Positions 35,644 to 43,277 of a stretch of 64,000 nt of DNA are shown piece by piece. The stretch lies in contig NZ_CALERY010000022.1 of NCBI RefSeq assembly GCF_937906905.1, positions 106,202 through 170,201 on the forward strand, given 5' to 3'. Under the pieces are notes generated by a model that had not been told where the DNA came from, did no database searches, and saw nothing but the letters and a program-made list of their open reading frames with translations. Source of the stretch: an uncultured Helicobacter sp. (lineage in GTDB: Bacteria; Campylobacterota; Campylobacteria; Campylobacterales; Helicobacteraceae). A program made the position numbers and the translations under genes. Numbering within the stretch: the stretch's first letter is position 1; the number at the start of each line of letters is the position of its first letter.

Positions 35644-37563
35644 TCATATAGGGATAATGTCGATGCGTTGTGGCATTGTGGCACGATTTTGATCGACACT
35701 TGTGGCAGGGCTATCAAGCGCTGACGCAGGATAAGGAATGGCATGGCGCAAAATCTCTGTGAGAAACTGCTCTGGTCGATTTATCCAATACGCATAATCG
35801 CATACAAGAATCAAGCACTTTTTGATTCTGCTAATTGCCACATTGAGCGCATAAGCAGCGTTAAGATTCCTAGAATCTGTGAGATGATAATGCAGCATAA
35901 CAGGCGAAAACACCACACACTCAAACTCCTGCCCCTGCGAGCCGTGAATCGTCCATGTGTGTTTGTAGGGGATTTTATACTCATACAGAAGCTTGCGCTG
36001 GCGGACAAACGGCGTGATGATCGCGCTTGAGGTGGGATCGAGTGTAGGGAAAAGCTTGGCAATCACTTGTGCCTCGGCATGACTCATTTTATCCTGTGTG
36101 CTTTGATTTTGCAGGGTTTGTGAGCTTGACTTGCAGTCGATAAAATACAGCTGTGTTGGCTCATTTTTCCCACAAAGACCATTATGATAGATATGGTGAT
36201 CTAGGATTTTTGCTAGATTATCCCCATATCTATGTGTCTGGCGCAAAATCGCTAAACTGGTATGGGTAAATTGCAGCGGCGTGGTCTGGGGCTTATGAAA
36301 AATTGGCGCACTTGGGTGAAAATTCGACTGCGTAAGAAAATCCTCCATAAAAAGCGCAGAGAGATTGAAGAGATTTGCCACACTTTGTTCTCCTTGCATG
36401 CACGATTGGGACATTTCGCAGATTGGCATAAGCTGCTTATGATCACCAAGCAGCGTGATAGGCGCACTCTGGGTGGCGAGTGCTAGGGCTTTGCTAAGAG
36501 GCGTGAAAGCACACTCATCAAGAAAAAAATGTGCAAACTCCATGCCAAGACCCTTATAACGCCTGATGAAACCATCCATTGTCATGCCAACCACGAGCGA
36601 ATCTTTAAGCCGGGGTTTTAAGGTCGTGCCACCAAAAAGACTTTGGGGCTGCTTTTGCTGCAGAATCTGGGGGTCGCACACCTCAACAAATCGCTCCAAA
36701 AAATTTGTGCTAGGCGTGCCAAGCCGCAAGATTTTAGCGCGATCCAAGCCCAGCGTATCAAATTTAACAATAAGTGCTTTTAGCACTTGCTCGAGCGCGG
36801 AGTTTGTAGGTGCGAGCACGCACACCTGCTTATCACGATAAATATAATGTAACAATGCTTCAAACAATACCGCTTGCGTTTTCCCACTACCTGGCGCGCC
36901 CCAGACATAGCTAAATGGACTTGTAAGAATGGTGCGCAGAGCTCGGGCTTGCTCCTCATGCAGATAAGGCGCGATTGTTAGATTCTGGTAGGCGCTTAAA
37001 GTGGAGCCTGCGGAGTTGAAGTCTAGACTAGATACTACGCCCGGCTTAGACGCAGAATCTAGCGCAAAAATAGGCGCATTTGTAGGCAGGCTTGGCTCAT
37101 TTGATTGCTCGAAAAACTGCTCGAGATTACGGATAAGAAATTTCAAATCGCTAAAAATCTTGATTTGCGCTGGATTCTTGCTAATCTTTCTAAATAGCGT
37201 CAAATCGGCACATTCAATAGCAAGGACTTGGGTTTTCTCATCATAAAATAGCACCTGGAATCCACTCTCATCGCCAAGAAAATAAAGCGTGGAATCTATT
37301 TTGATTTGCAGCGAATCGGTGCTTAGCATTTTAGCGCGCACGCGAAGCTTTATCACAGGCTCGCTACATTGGATTTGCACAATCCCTATCTCCTCACAGC
37401 CCAGATTATGCGCCAAGAGATAGTCATAATACACCTTACAAGCTTGTATCAACGCAGCCTTAGGGCTTGTGCGATGAATCTCTTGGCTTATGGAGTCCGG
37501 GCTGACCGAAGACATCTGCAAGAGAGTTTTGGGAGAAATTTCACTAGACATGAAGCTTGGCAT
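35644..37563 (-). CDS. UPF1-like superfamily 1 helicase
   Basis: 639 residues. An N-terminal region of ~190 residues of uncertain fold precedes an SF1B helicase core: YVWGAPGSGKTQAVLFEA (motif I), VLAPTNSALEQVLKAL (Ia), FAHFFLDECAFTPL (II), ITLLGDHKQLMPIC (III), IITPFVRQRKLLYEY (IV), IHGSQGQEFECVVFSPV (V) and YALNVAISRIKKCLIL (VI). All motifs are intact. Relatives act on RNA or DNA 5'-3'; the substrate here is unknown. It lies between dapB and the ankyrin gene in one minus-strand unit. The start is probably ATG 37563 although no Shine-Dalgarno site is seen; ATG 37551 is an alternative. Confidence 0.85.
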   Translation of the reverse strand: MPSFMSSEISPKTLLQMSSVSPDSISQEIHRTSPKAALIQACKVYYDYLLAHNLGCEEIGIVQIQCSEPVIKLRVRAKMLSTDSLQIKIDSTLYFLGDESGFQVLFYDEKTQVLAIECADLTLFRKISKNPAQIKIFSDLKFLIRNLEQFFEQSNEPSLPTNAPIFALDSASKPGVVSSLDFNSAGSTLSAYQNLTIAPYLHEEQARALRTILTSPFSYVWGAPGSGKTQAVLFEALLHYIYRDKQVCVLAPTNSALEQVLKALIVKFDTLGLDRAKILRLGTPSTNFLERFVEVCDPQILQQKQPQSLFGGTTLKPRLKDSLVVGMTMDGFIRRYKGLGMEFAHFFLDECAFTPLSKALALATQSAPITLLGDHKQLMPICEMSQSCMQGEQSVANLFNLSALFMEDFLTQSNFHPSAPIFHKPQTTPLQFTHTSLAILRQTHRYGDNLAKILDHHIYHNGLCGKNEPTQLYFIDCKSSSQTLQNQSTQDKMSHAEAQVIAKLFPTLDPTSSAIITPFVRQRKLLYEYKIPYKHTWTIHGSQGQEFECVVFSPVMLHYHLTDSRNLNAAYALNVAISRIKKCLILVCDYAYWINRPEQFLTEILRHAIPYPASALDSPATSVDQNRATMPQRIDIIPI

Positions 37564-37583
37564 AGAAGCGCTGCAAATGGAGA

Positions 37584-38351
37584 CTAAGCAAACATCTCAT
37601 CAATAGAATAGATTCTAGGTGCTTTGCCTGCAAGCCAAATCGCACACTCAATCGCACCTTTGGCAAATGTCAAGCGATTGGTGGCATTGTGCGTGAGCTC
37701 TAAATACTCGCCATCAAGATAGAATCCCACGCAATGCCGTCCAGCCACATCGCCGCCGCGCAGTGAGACTATACTAAGCTCGCCAGGCTTCCGTGCGCCT
37801 TGTTTGATTCTATCGGTTACCAAAATCTTCTCCAATGGCTCTTCGCGTCCTTTGGCGCAAGATTCTGCGAGACTTAGCGCAGTGCCACTTGGAGCGTCCT
37901 TTTTATAGCGGTGGTGGATCTCACTTATCTCAATATCGGCATTAGGGAGCTTGGCAGCGACTTGCTCGACCACCTGGCGCAAAATCGCCACTCCAAGCGA
38001 CATATTCGATGCATAGAGCACTGCAGCACGCTTGGCATAAGACTCCATGAGAGCGAACTCTTCCTTGCTAAGCCCTGTGGTGCCTATTACGCAAGGAATA
38101 GAGGCAGAGGCGGATTCTAGCGCATGCAAGAGAGAGTTTGTGGCTTCTTTTGTGCTAAAGTCGATAAGCACATCACAGCTGCGCAGCAGCTCTGCGAAAT
38201 CATTTGTTACAAAGCTCCCCTCTGGCAGACTAAAATCCAGCTGCTTACGCACAAATACCGCGCCAAGCTCAACCCCACTATAAGAGCCAATCTCTTGAAT
38301 AATAAGCTTGCCTACGCGCCCACTTCCACCAAAGATTCCAATCCTTATCAT
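37584..38351 (-). CDS. dapB: 4-hydroxy-tetrahydrodipicolinate reductase
   Basis: Lysine/DAP pathway reductase, cytoplasmic, for peptidoglycan. 255 residues: IGIFGGSGRVGKLIIQEI (NAD(P) fold), DVLIDFSTKEAT, IGTTGLSKEE, the catalytic EIHHRYKKDAPSGTALSLAE, and SLRGGDVAGRHCVGF. Normal length. It begins eight bases downstream of the trxB stop; the ATG at 38351 sits in ATAAGGAT context. Probably cotranscribed with trxB. Confidence 0.96.
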   Translation of the reverse strand: MIRIGIFGGSGRVGKLIIQEIGSYSGVELGAVFVRKQLDFSLPEGSFVTNDFAELLRSCDVLIDFSTKEATNSLLHALESASASIPCVIGTTGLSKEEFALMESYAKRAAVLYASNMSLGVAILRQVVEQVAAKLPNADIEISEIHHRYKKDAPSGTALSLAESCAKGREEPLEKILVTDRIKQGARKPGELSIVSLRGGDVAGRHCVGFYLDGEYLELTHNATNRLTFAKGAIECAIWLAGKAPRIYSIDEMFA

Positions 38352-38359
38352 GCAAAATC

Positions 38360-39298
38360 CTAATGCACAGAATCCAAATACGCGATTGCCTGCAATGCAG
38401 CAGTAGCTCCATCACTCGCAGCGCAGACGACTTGCTTTGGCGCATTGATACGAATATCACCCGCAGCAAAGAGTCCTGGAATATTTGTCCTCATCGAGAG
38501 ATCAACAACAACAGAGCCATACTCATCGCACGCACAGAGCATAGAGCCATCATCTTGGGCTAAGACTTGAGTATTGACATCATAACCTACAAACACAAAA
38601 ACACCTGGCGCGACAACTTCACGCGTCTGCTTACTCTGGGTATGCTCGATAACAATGCTTGTTACACCTGTATTGTCGCCTTTAATTTCTAAGGGTATGT
38701 AGGGAGTTAGGAATTCGATTTTAGGATTAGCTTTGGCATGCTCGATTGTTACAGGTGCAGCACGAAAGCCATCTCGCCTATGCACAAGATAAACTTTAGC
38801 ACACATTTTGGTGAGATAGATTGCCTCTTCCAATGCAGTATCACCGCCACCGATAACAACAACTTCTTTGTCTTTATAGAAAAATCCATCACAGGTAGCA
38901 CAGGTGCTAACACCACGCCCCCAGAATGTATCCTCTCCAGTTACACCTATACGCTTGGGACGACCACCCGTGGCTAGGATCACAGATCTTGCTTCTGTCG
39001 TTTTGCCATCTTCGTGGTGTATCACAAAGTGTGAACCACTTTTGGTGATTTGCTTAACCGCAAGCATTTCGTGCTTTAGCCCGAAGCGAAAACACTGCTC
39101 CTGCCATGGCTCCATGAAATCCAGCCCGCTTTTTATCTCGCTCACCCCAGGGTAGTTCTCTATCTCACTACTCCCAGTGATCTGCCCACCTGGCATACCT
39201 TTCTCGAACAAAACAACATCTTTAATCCCACCACGCGTAGCATACAATCCAGCTGAAAGCCCCGCAGGACCACCACCAATAATCGCTAAATTTATCAT
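38360..39298 (-). CDS. trxB: Thioredoxin reductase
   Basis: FAD/NADPH enzyme reducing thioredoxin. 312 residues: FAD loop [16 protein letters not shown], redox centre [10 protein letters not shown] (CxxC), NADPH loop [13 protein letters not shown], and FAAGDIR near the C-terminus. ATG 39298 has AGGAG seven bases upstream; an in-frame start at 39337 adds a non-homologous leader ([12 protein letters not shown]) and is rejected. trxA lies just upstream; a stem-loop separates them (39311-39326). Confidence 0.96.
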   Translation of the reverse strand: MINLAIIGGGPAGLSAGLYATRGGIKDVVLFEKGMPGGQITGSSEIENYPGVSEIKSGLDFMEPWQEQCFRFGLKHEMLAVKQITKSGSHFVIHHEDGKTTEARSVILATGGRPKRIGVTGEDTFWGRGVSTCATCDGFFYKDKEVVVIGGGDTALEEAIYLTKMCAKVYLVHRRDGFRAAPVTIEHAKANPKIEFLTPYIPLEIKGDNTGVTSIVIEHTQSKQTREVVAPGVFVFVGYDVNTQVLAQDDGSMLCACDEYGSVVVDLSMRTNIPGLFAAGDIRINAPKQVVCAASDGATAALQAIAYLDSVH

Positions 39299-39310
39299 AA
39301 AATCTCCTAG

Positions 39311-39326
39311 TCCCCCACCAGGGGGA
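39311..39326. other. Intercistronic hairpin between trxA and trxB
   Basis: TCCCCC-ACCA-GGGGGA, a 6-bp GC-rich stem with a four-base loop, in the trxA-trxB gap. There is no T-run; it may set the trxA:trxB ratio by processing or by partial termination. Confidence 0.45.
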
Positions 39327-39369
39327 AACTCAAACACCTGAAATGCTGATAGAATCTTTATATAGAAGC

Positions 39370-39687
39370 CTATAGAAGTGCGTTGATTTTGTCTGCTAAA
39401 ACAGCCTTGCTTGTCGCACCCACAATTTGATCGACAATCTCGCCATTTTTCATGAACAAAATCGTAGGAATGCTGCGGATTCCAAACTTTGCAGAAAGCT
39501 CTTGCTCCTGGTCAGTATTGACTTTGCAAATAGCCGCTCTGCCCTCAAACTCCCCAGCAAGCTCATCAATCACAGGGGAGAGCATGCGGCAAGGACCACA
39601 CCAAGTCGCCCAGAAATCCACAAGCGCTACGCCATTTTTTGTTACCTCATCAAAATTGTCCTTTGTTAGCTCAATGTATTGTCCCAT
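39370..39687 (-). CDS. trxA: Thioredoxin
   Basis: 105-residue cytoplasmic disulfide reductase: [20 protein letters not shown] with the WCGPC active site, and cis-Pro loop [14 protein letters not shown]. Start ATG 39687 has AAGGAG. A TTGTATAAT promoter at 39717-39722. It supplies electrons, with trxB, to Bcp encoded elsewhere in the window. Confidence 0.97.
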   Translation of the reverse strand: MGQYIELTKDNFDEVTKNGVALVDFWATWCGPCRMLSPVIDELAGEFEGRAAICKVNTDQEQELSAKFGIRSIPTILFMKNGEIVDQIVGATSKAVLADKINALL

Positions 39688-39716
39688 GTTTTCTCCTTAT
39701 TATTGGGTAGGCGGAG

Positions 39717-39722
39717 ATTATA
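39717..39722 (-). promoter_or_regulatory. -10 promoter of trxA
   Basis: Minus-strand TTGTATAAT, hexamer at 39717-39722, 30 bases before the trxA ATG. Confidence 0.6.
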
Positions 39723-39781
39723 CAACAAGTAGTGTAATGTTTTGGAAAATCTCGCAGGTATTTTTGATAATTTTTACAATT

Positions 39782-39810
39782 TATGTGCGCTATAAACAAT
39801 CGCGCACATA
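39782..39810 (-). terminator. Candidate terminator after the Sel1 gene
   Basis: TATGTGCGC and GCGCACATA form a 9-bp perfect stem with an 11-base loop about 90 bases past the stop codon of the Sel1-repeat gene. The following transcript sequence is AU-rich without a clear U-run. Confidence 0.45.
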
Positions 39811-39899
39811 CCATAATGGCAATATCCATACACCCCATGCGCGACAGCAAATCACAAACCCATGGATTGCCACGCAAAAGGTTCACACAGCAACAGAAT

Positions 39900-41114
39900 C
39901 TAGCGTTTATAAAATGGCGGCTTTTTTGATGGCTGTGGTTTAATGTTGTAAGTGGGGTGTGGGTTTATCTCCAAATCTTTTTTCAAGATTCTGTAGTTAT
40001 CACAGCCTTGCTGCAAGCCTGCATTACAAGTATAGGCATAAAGATCAAGCGCGTAGCTTGTATTTTGCGTAACACCCAGCCCCTTTTGGTAGAGCACACC
40101 CAAATTATTGCAGCTTTTCACATCAGCGGAATCACATGCCATTTTGAAGTATTTTGCCGCATAGGCATAGCTTAAAGGCACGCCTTCTAGGGCATTGGCA
40201 TACATATAGCCAAGATTTGCACAGCCCTTGATATCTCCAGCATTACAGGCAACATAGTTTAGGTCGGCTTTCGAGAGAGCATGCTTATTTTTACCATAAA
40301 TATTTTTAGTGTTGCTCATGAGACCTAAGTTATAGCAGCCTAGATTACTGCCGCCATTGCATGCAAGCTTGTAGTAGCGAATCGCAGTGAAAAAATCTTT
40401 ATTCACACCATCGCCATTGGCATACATGAAGCCCAAATTGTTGCAAGCAATCGCATCACCACCCTGGCATGCAGTGATGTAAAATTGCACGGCAAGCTCT
40501 TTGTCGTCCTTGCTCGCATTTGTTTTGTCGTTGTAGAGCATGGCAAGATTAGTGCATGAGGTGGGATCACCTGCAGAACAGCCCATTTCATAATATCGCT
40601 GGGCTTTCTCGAGATTAACATCTACACCCTTACCTGCGACATACATTGTCCCAAGCCCAAAGCAACCTGATGGATTCCCACCCTCACAGGCTTTTTTAAA
40701 CAATCCAAAGGCTGTAACAAAGTCGTTTTTCTTCGCTGCATCAATCGCTGCATTGAGCTGGGCTGTAGGGATATCTGGTGCTGTGAGCCTGTCGCTTAGA
40801 GGATATTGATGAGGTAGGAGATTGGAATCTTGCAGGTTTCCACTTAAACCTCCCATGAAATTTGGGTCGTTTGGATCAAGCGGTAGATTCTCGCCATTTT
40901 CATTATTGATAGCGAGATTTGGATTTTGCGAGGGTGGCGGGAGATTATTGTCATCATACTGCGCACCTTGCTGGGCTATGGCATCTCGATCAAGTCCATA
41001 GGTAAATTTTCCCTCTTCAGCCTTGAGTGGTGAAGCTGCAAGCACCACAAACAAGCACAATATAGCCAAAGCAATAATGTGAAAACTCCATTTTCTCTCA
41101 ATAACCCTATCCAT
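39900..41114 (-). CDS. Cysteine-paired Sel1-repeat exported protein (Hcp-like)
   Basis: 404 residues with an N-terminal hydrophobic signal segment (about 10-30) and a Pro/Asn/Asp-rich linker (about 40-100). Seven Sel1-like repeats follow, each ending in C-x7-C: ACEGGNPSGC, GCSAGDPTSC, ACQGGDAIAC, ACNGGSNLGC, ACNAGDIKGC, ACDSADVKSC and TCNAGLQQGC. This is the hallmark of Helicobacter cysteine-rich proteins (Hcp), secreted disulfide-linked solenoids; some bind beta-lactams or act on host cells. Which member this is cannot be told. The tail is Pro/Lys-rich. The ATG at 41114 lies six bases after GGAG; a GTG at 41126 is possible. Export to periplasm or outside is inferred. Confidence 0.88.
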   Translation of the reverse strand: MDRVIERKWSFHIIALAILCLFVVLAASPLKAEEGKFTYGLDRDAIAQQGAQYDDNNLPPPSQNPNLAINNENGENLPLDPNDPNFMGGLSGNLQDSNLLPHQYPLSDRLTAPDIPTAQLNAAIDAAKKNDFVTAFGLFKKACEGGNPSGCFGLGTMYVAGKGVDVNLEKAQRYYEMGCSAGDPTSCTNLAMLYNDKTNASKDDKELAVQFYITACQGGDAIACNNLGFMYANGDGVNKDFFTAIRYYKLACNGGSNLGCYNLGLMSNTKNIYGKNKHALSKADLNYVACNAGDIKGCANLGYMYANALEGVPLSYAYAAKYFKMACDSADVKSCNNLGVLYQKGLGVTQNTSYALDLYAYTCNAGLQQGCDNYRILKKDLEINPHPTYNIKPQPSKKPPFYKR

Positions 41115-41289
41115 GTCATACTCCACGAAAATTTCCTAACAGAACCAAAGCAAAAAATATTCCTAAATATTTGCAGCCAGAACAACAACAGCACCACAAA
41201 CACACCAAAACCAGAATCTAAAATACAAACCTAGCTGCAATACAAAAAAGGGAGTAAAACACAAGAATTAAAGAAGCAAAAAGTAAAAG

Positions 41290-41366
41290 TGGTGTCCTCG
41301 GCGGGATTCGAACCCACGACCTTACGATTAGGAATCGTACGCTCTATCCTGCTGAGCTACGGGGAC
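41290..41366 (-). tRNA. tRNA-Arg(CCU)
   Basis: A full cloverleaf on the minus strand: acceptor GTCCCCG/CGAGGAC, D-arm GCTC..GAGC, anticodon loop TTCCTAA with anticodon CCT, T-arm GTGGGTTCGAATCCCGC and an encoded CCA end. 77 bases. It lies between hup and the Sel1 gene. No integrase gene or attachment-site duplication is seen beside it. Confidence 0.96.
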
Positions 41367-41413
41367 AAACCCCAAACCCCAAATCTTAAGCTAGGATCCG
41401 GGGAGATAGCGAG

Positions 41414-41695
41414 TTATTTTTTCGCTACGAGATCTTTCAGGCTTTTGCCTGGTTTAAATTTAGGCACATACTTATCAGCTGTTTTATAAGTTTTGCTGCT
41501 TCCAGGAACCTTACCAGATTTACCCTTTTGCATAACAGCTTCAAATTTACCAAATCCAACAAGCTCTACGCTTTTTTTCTTGCTTAGTGCTTTTTCTACC
41601 GCAGCAATAAAAGCATTCACTGCAACTTCTGCATCTTTCTTGCTAGGAAGCTTTCCAGCATCTTTTACAAGCTCAACAAATTCTGCTTTATTCAT
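41414..41695 (-). CDS. hup: DNA-binding protein HU
   Basis: 93-residue nucleoid protein: MNKAEFVELVKDAGKLPSKK and the DNA-binding arm GFGKFEAVMQKGKSGKVPGSSK. It is typical of Helicobacter HU. ATG 41695 follows AAGGAG; promoter GGCTACAAT at 41731-41736. Confidence 0.96.
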   Translation of the reverse strand: MNKAEFVELVKDAGKLPSKKDAEVAVNAFIAAVEKALSKKKSVELVGFGKFEAVMQKGKSGKVPGSSKTYKTADKYVPKFKPGKSLKDLVAKK

Positions 41696-41730
41696 CGTAT
41701 CTCCTTTAGAGTGAAATTTAAAGCGGATTT

Positions 41731-41736
41731 ATTGTA
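41731..41736 (-). promoter_or_regulatory. -10 promoter of hup
   Basis: GGCTACAAT on the minus strand 36 bases upstream of the hup ATG; AT-rich upstream flank. Confidence 0.5.
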
Positions 41737-41811
41737 GCCATTTTGTATCCCAAAATCAAGTGTTTTAGCCGATTTCAGTTACTTCCACTCGCATTTATCC
41801 CGCTTTTTTAC

Positions 41812-43215
41812 CTAGTTCAAGCCCTGCAGCAGAGAAAGCACCTGATCCTTATATCGTGCAAGCGCCTCTTGCGAAGTAGCCTCAAAGCGCGTTACCAGCA
41901 CAGGTGTAGTATTGCTTGCACGCACCAGCGCCCACCCCTCATCAAATACCACACGAACCCCGTCAATATCAATGATTTCACGGATATGCGGAAAACTACT
42001 TGGGGGATTGACTAGGGCAGATTTCAACGCAGTAATCTGTGTAAATTTTTTCTCTTCTGTGGTAGCAATCTTCTCCTCATCAGTAGAATAGAGCTTGGGC
42101 AGAGCATTTATGGCGGATTCTATCTGTGCAGGGGTAGAATCCACAAACAGCTCTAGCGCACGCAGTCCGGCATAGAGCGCATCATCATAGCCAAAATACC
42201 GATCATGAAAAAACAAGTGCCCGCTCATTTCCGCTGCCAAATGCGCATTCAGCTCTTTTAACTTGGTTTTTAGATTGCTATGTCCTGTTTTATACATCAC
42301 TGCCTGACCTATGGCATTTATCTCATCATACATCACCTGTGAGCATTTCACTTCCCCTATGACGATAGGTCGCGCAATACTCTTAGCCATGTCCCTGGCA
42401 AAGAGTATTGCCATCTCATCGCCTTTGTAGTTGTGATTCTCGCTCATAAGCGCCACGCGGTCTGCATCGCCATCAAATGCTATGCCTATGGGAATCTTAT
42501 GCGCTTTCATTGTAGCCTTGATATCGGCGAGATTTTTCTCCTCACTTGGGTCTGGGTGGTGATTTGGGAATGTGCCATCAGGCGTTTCATACAAGCTCAC
42601 ATGCTTTATCCCAAGTCGTGCAAGCACAGATTCTAGCCCAATTGCCCCCACGCCATTACCATAATCAAACACCACTTCATAAGGAAACCCTTCAAGCTTT
42701 TTAAAATGTGCTACAAGAAAATCCTGATATGCCTCCAACGCATTGAGGGGCTTTGCTTGCACGCTAGAGGCAGTATAAGCGAGCTTACCCTGCTCCAGCA
42801 GCCCTGCTAGCTCCACCCCAAGCGCCTTTATCTGCTCGCCATAAAAGGGCTTTTGCGAAATGGTGATTTTAAATCCATTATACTGGGGGGGATTATGGCT
42901 GCCCGTAATCATCACGGAGCTTTTGATAGCGCTTACACCAGAATCTATCTCATGAAATGTCGCAAAATACGCTACGGGCGTTGGAATCATTCCCATGAAA
43001 TACACCTCCACCCCGCTAGCCATGAAACCATCTTTTAGCCACTCATAGAGTATGGGGGAATGCGTGCGCGCATCATAGCCTATCGCCACTGCACACTCGC
43101 CAGCAGATAGAATCCGCTGCCCCAGCAGTGCCCCTATACCAAACACGCTTTGTTTTGTTAGATTCTCCTCAAAAATCCCGCGTATATCATACTCACGAAA
43201 AATACTCATATCCAT
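41812..43215 (-). CDS. algC: Phosphomannomutase/phosphoglucomutase
   Basis: Interconverts hexose 1- and 6-phosphates for LPS and surface sugar synthesis. 467 residues of the alpha-D-phosphohexomutase family: MITGSHNPPQYNGFKI (catalytic Ser loop), AFDGDADRVALM (metal site), GEVKCSQVMYDEI, AEMSGHLFFHDRYFGYDDALYA (sugar loop) and a C-terminal phosphate site VRASNTTPVLVTRFEA. Start ATG 43215 has AAGGAG five bases upstream. Gene order nuoN-pflA-algC is the same as in H. pylori. Confidence 0.94.
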   Translation of the reverse strand: MDMSIFREYDIRGIFEENLTKQSVFGIGALLGQRILSAGECAVAIGYDARTHSPILYEWLKDGFMASGVEVYFMGMIPTPVAYFATFHEIDSGVSAIKSSVMITGSHNPPQYNGFKITISQKPFYGEQIKALGVELAGLLEQGKLAYTASSVQAKPLNALEAYQDFLVAHFKKLEGFPYEVVFDYGNGVGAIGLESVLARLGIKHVSLYETPDGTFPNHHPDPSEEKNLADIKATMKAHKIPIGIAFDGDADRVALMSENHNYKGDEMAILFARDMAKSIARPIVIGEVKCSQVMYDEINAIGQAVMYKTGHSNLKTKLKELNAHLAAEMSGHLFFHDRYFGYDDALYAGLRALELFVDSTPAQIESAINALPKLYSTDEEKIATTEEKKFTQITALKSALVNPPSSFPHIREIIDIDGVRVVFDEGWALVRASNTTPVLVTRFEATSQEALARYKDQVLSLLQGLN

Positions 43216-43245
43216 GCAAACTCCTTATGGTGTGATGAAATTGGT

Positions 43246-43277
43246 CGCCAGATTCTCATTGAAATTTGATTCTGGCG
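43246..43277. other. Hairpin after the pflA stop codon
   Basis: CGCCAGATTC and GATTCTGGCG pair at nine of ten positions, 12 bases apart, immediately after the pflA stop and just before algC. One arm contains the GATTCT word. Confidence 0.4.

Noticed and set aside
39840..39899. Possible CRISPR-like repeats (GATTGCCACGC) near the Sel1 gene
   Set aside because: Only partial likeness to the element at 4749; no regular spacing or array. No CRISPR array or cas gene is present in the window.
41290..41366. tRNA-Arg as an attachment site for a genomic island
   Set aside because: No integrase, no duplicated tRNA 3' end and conserved neighbours on both sides.
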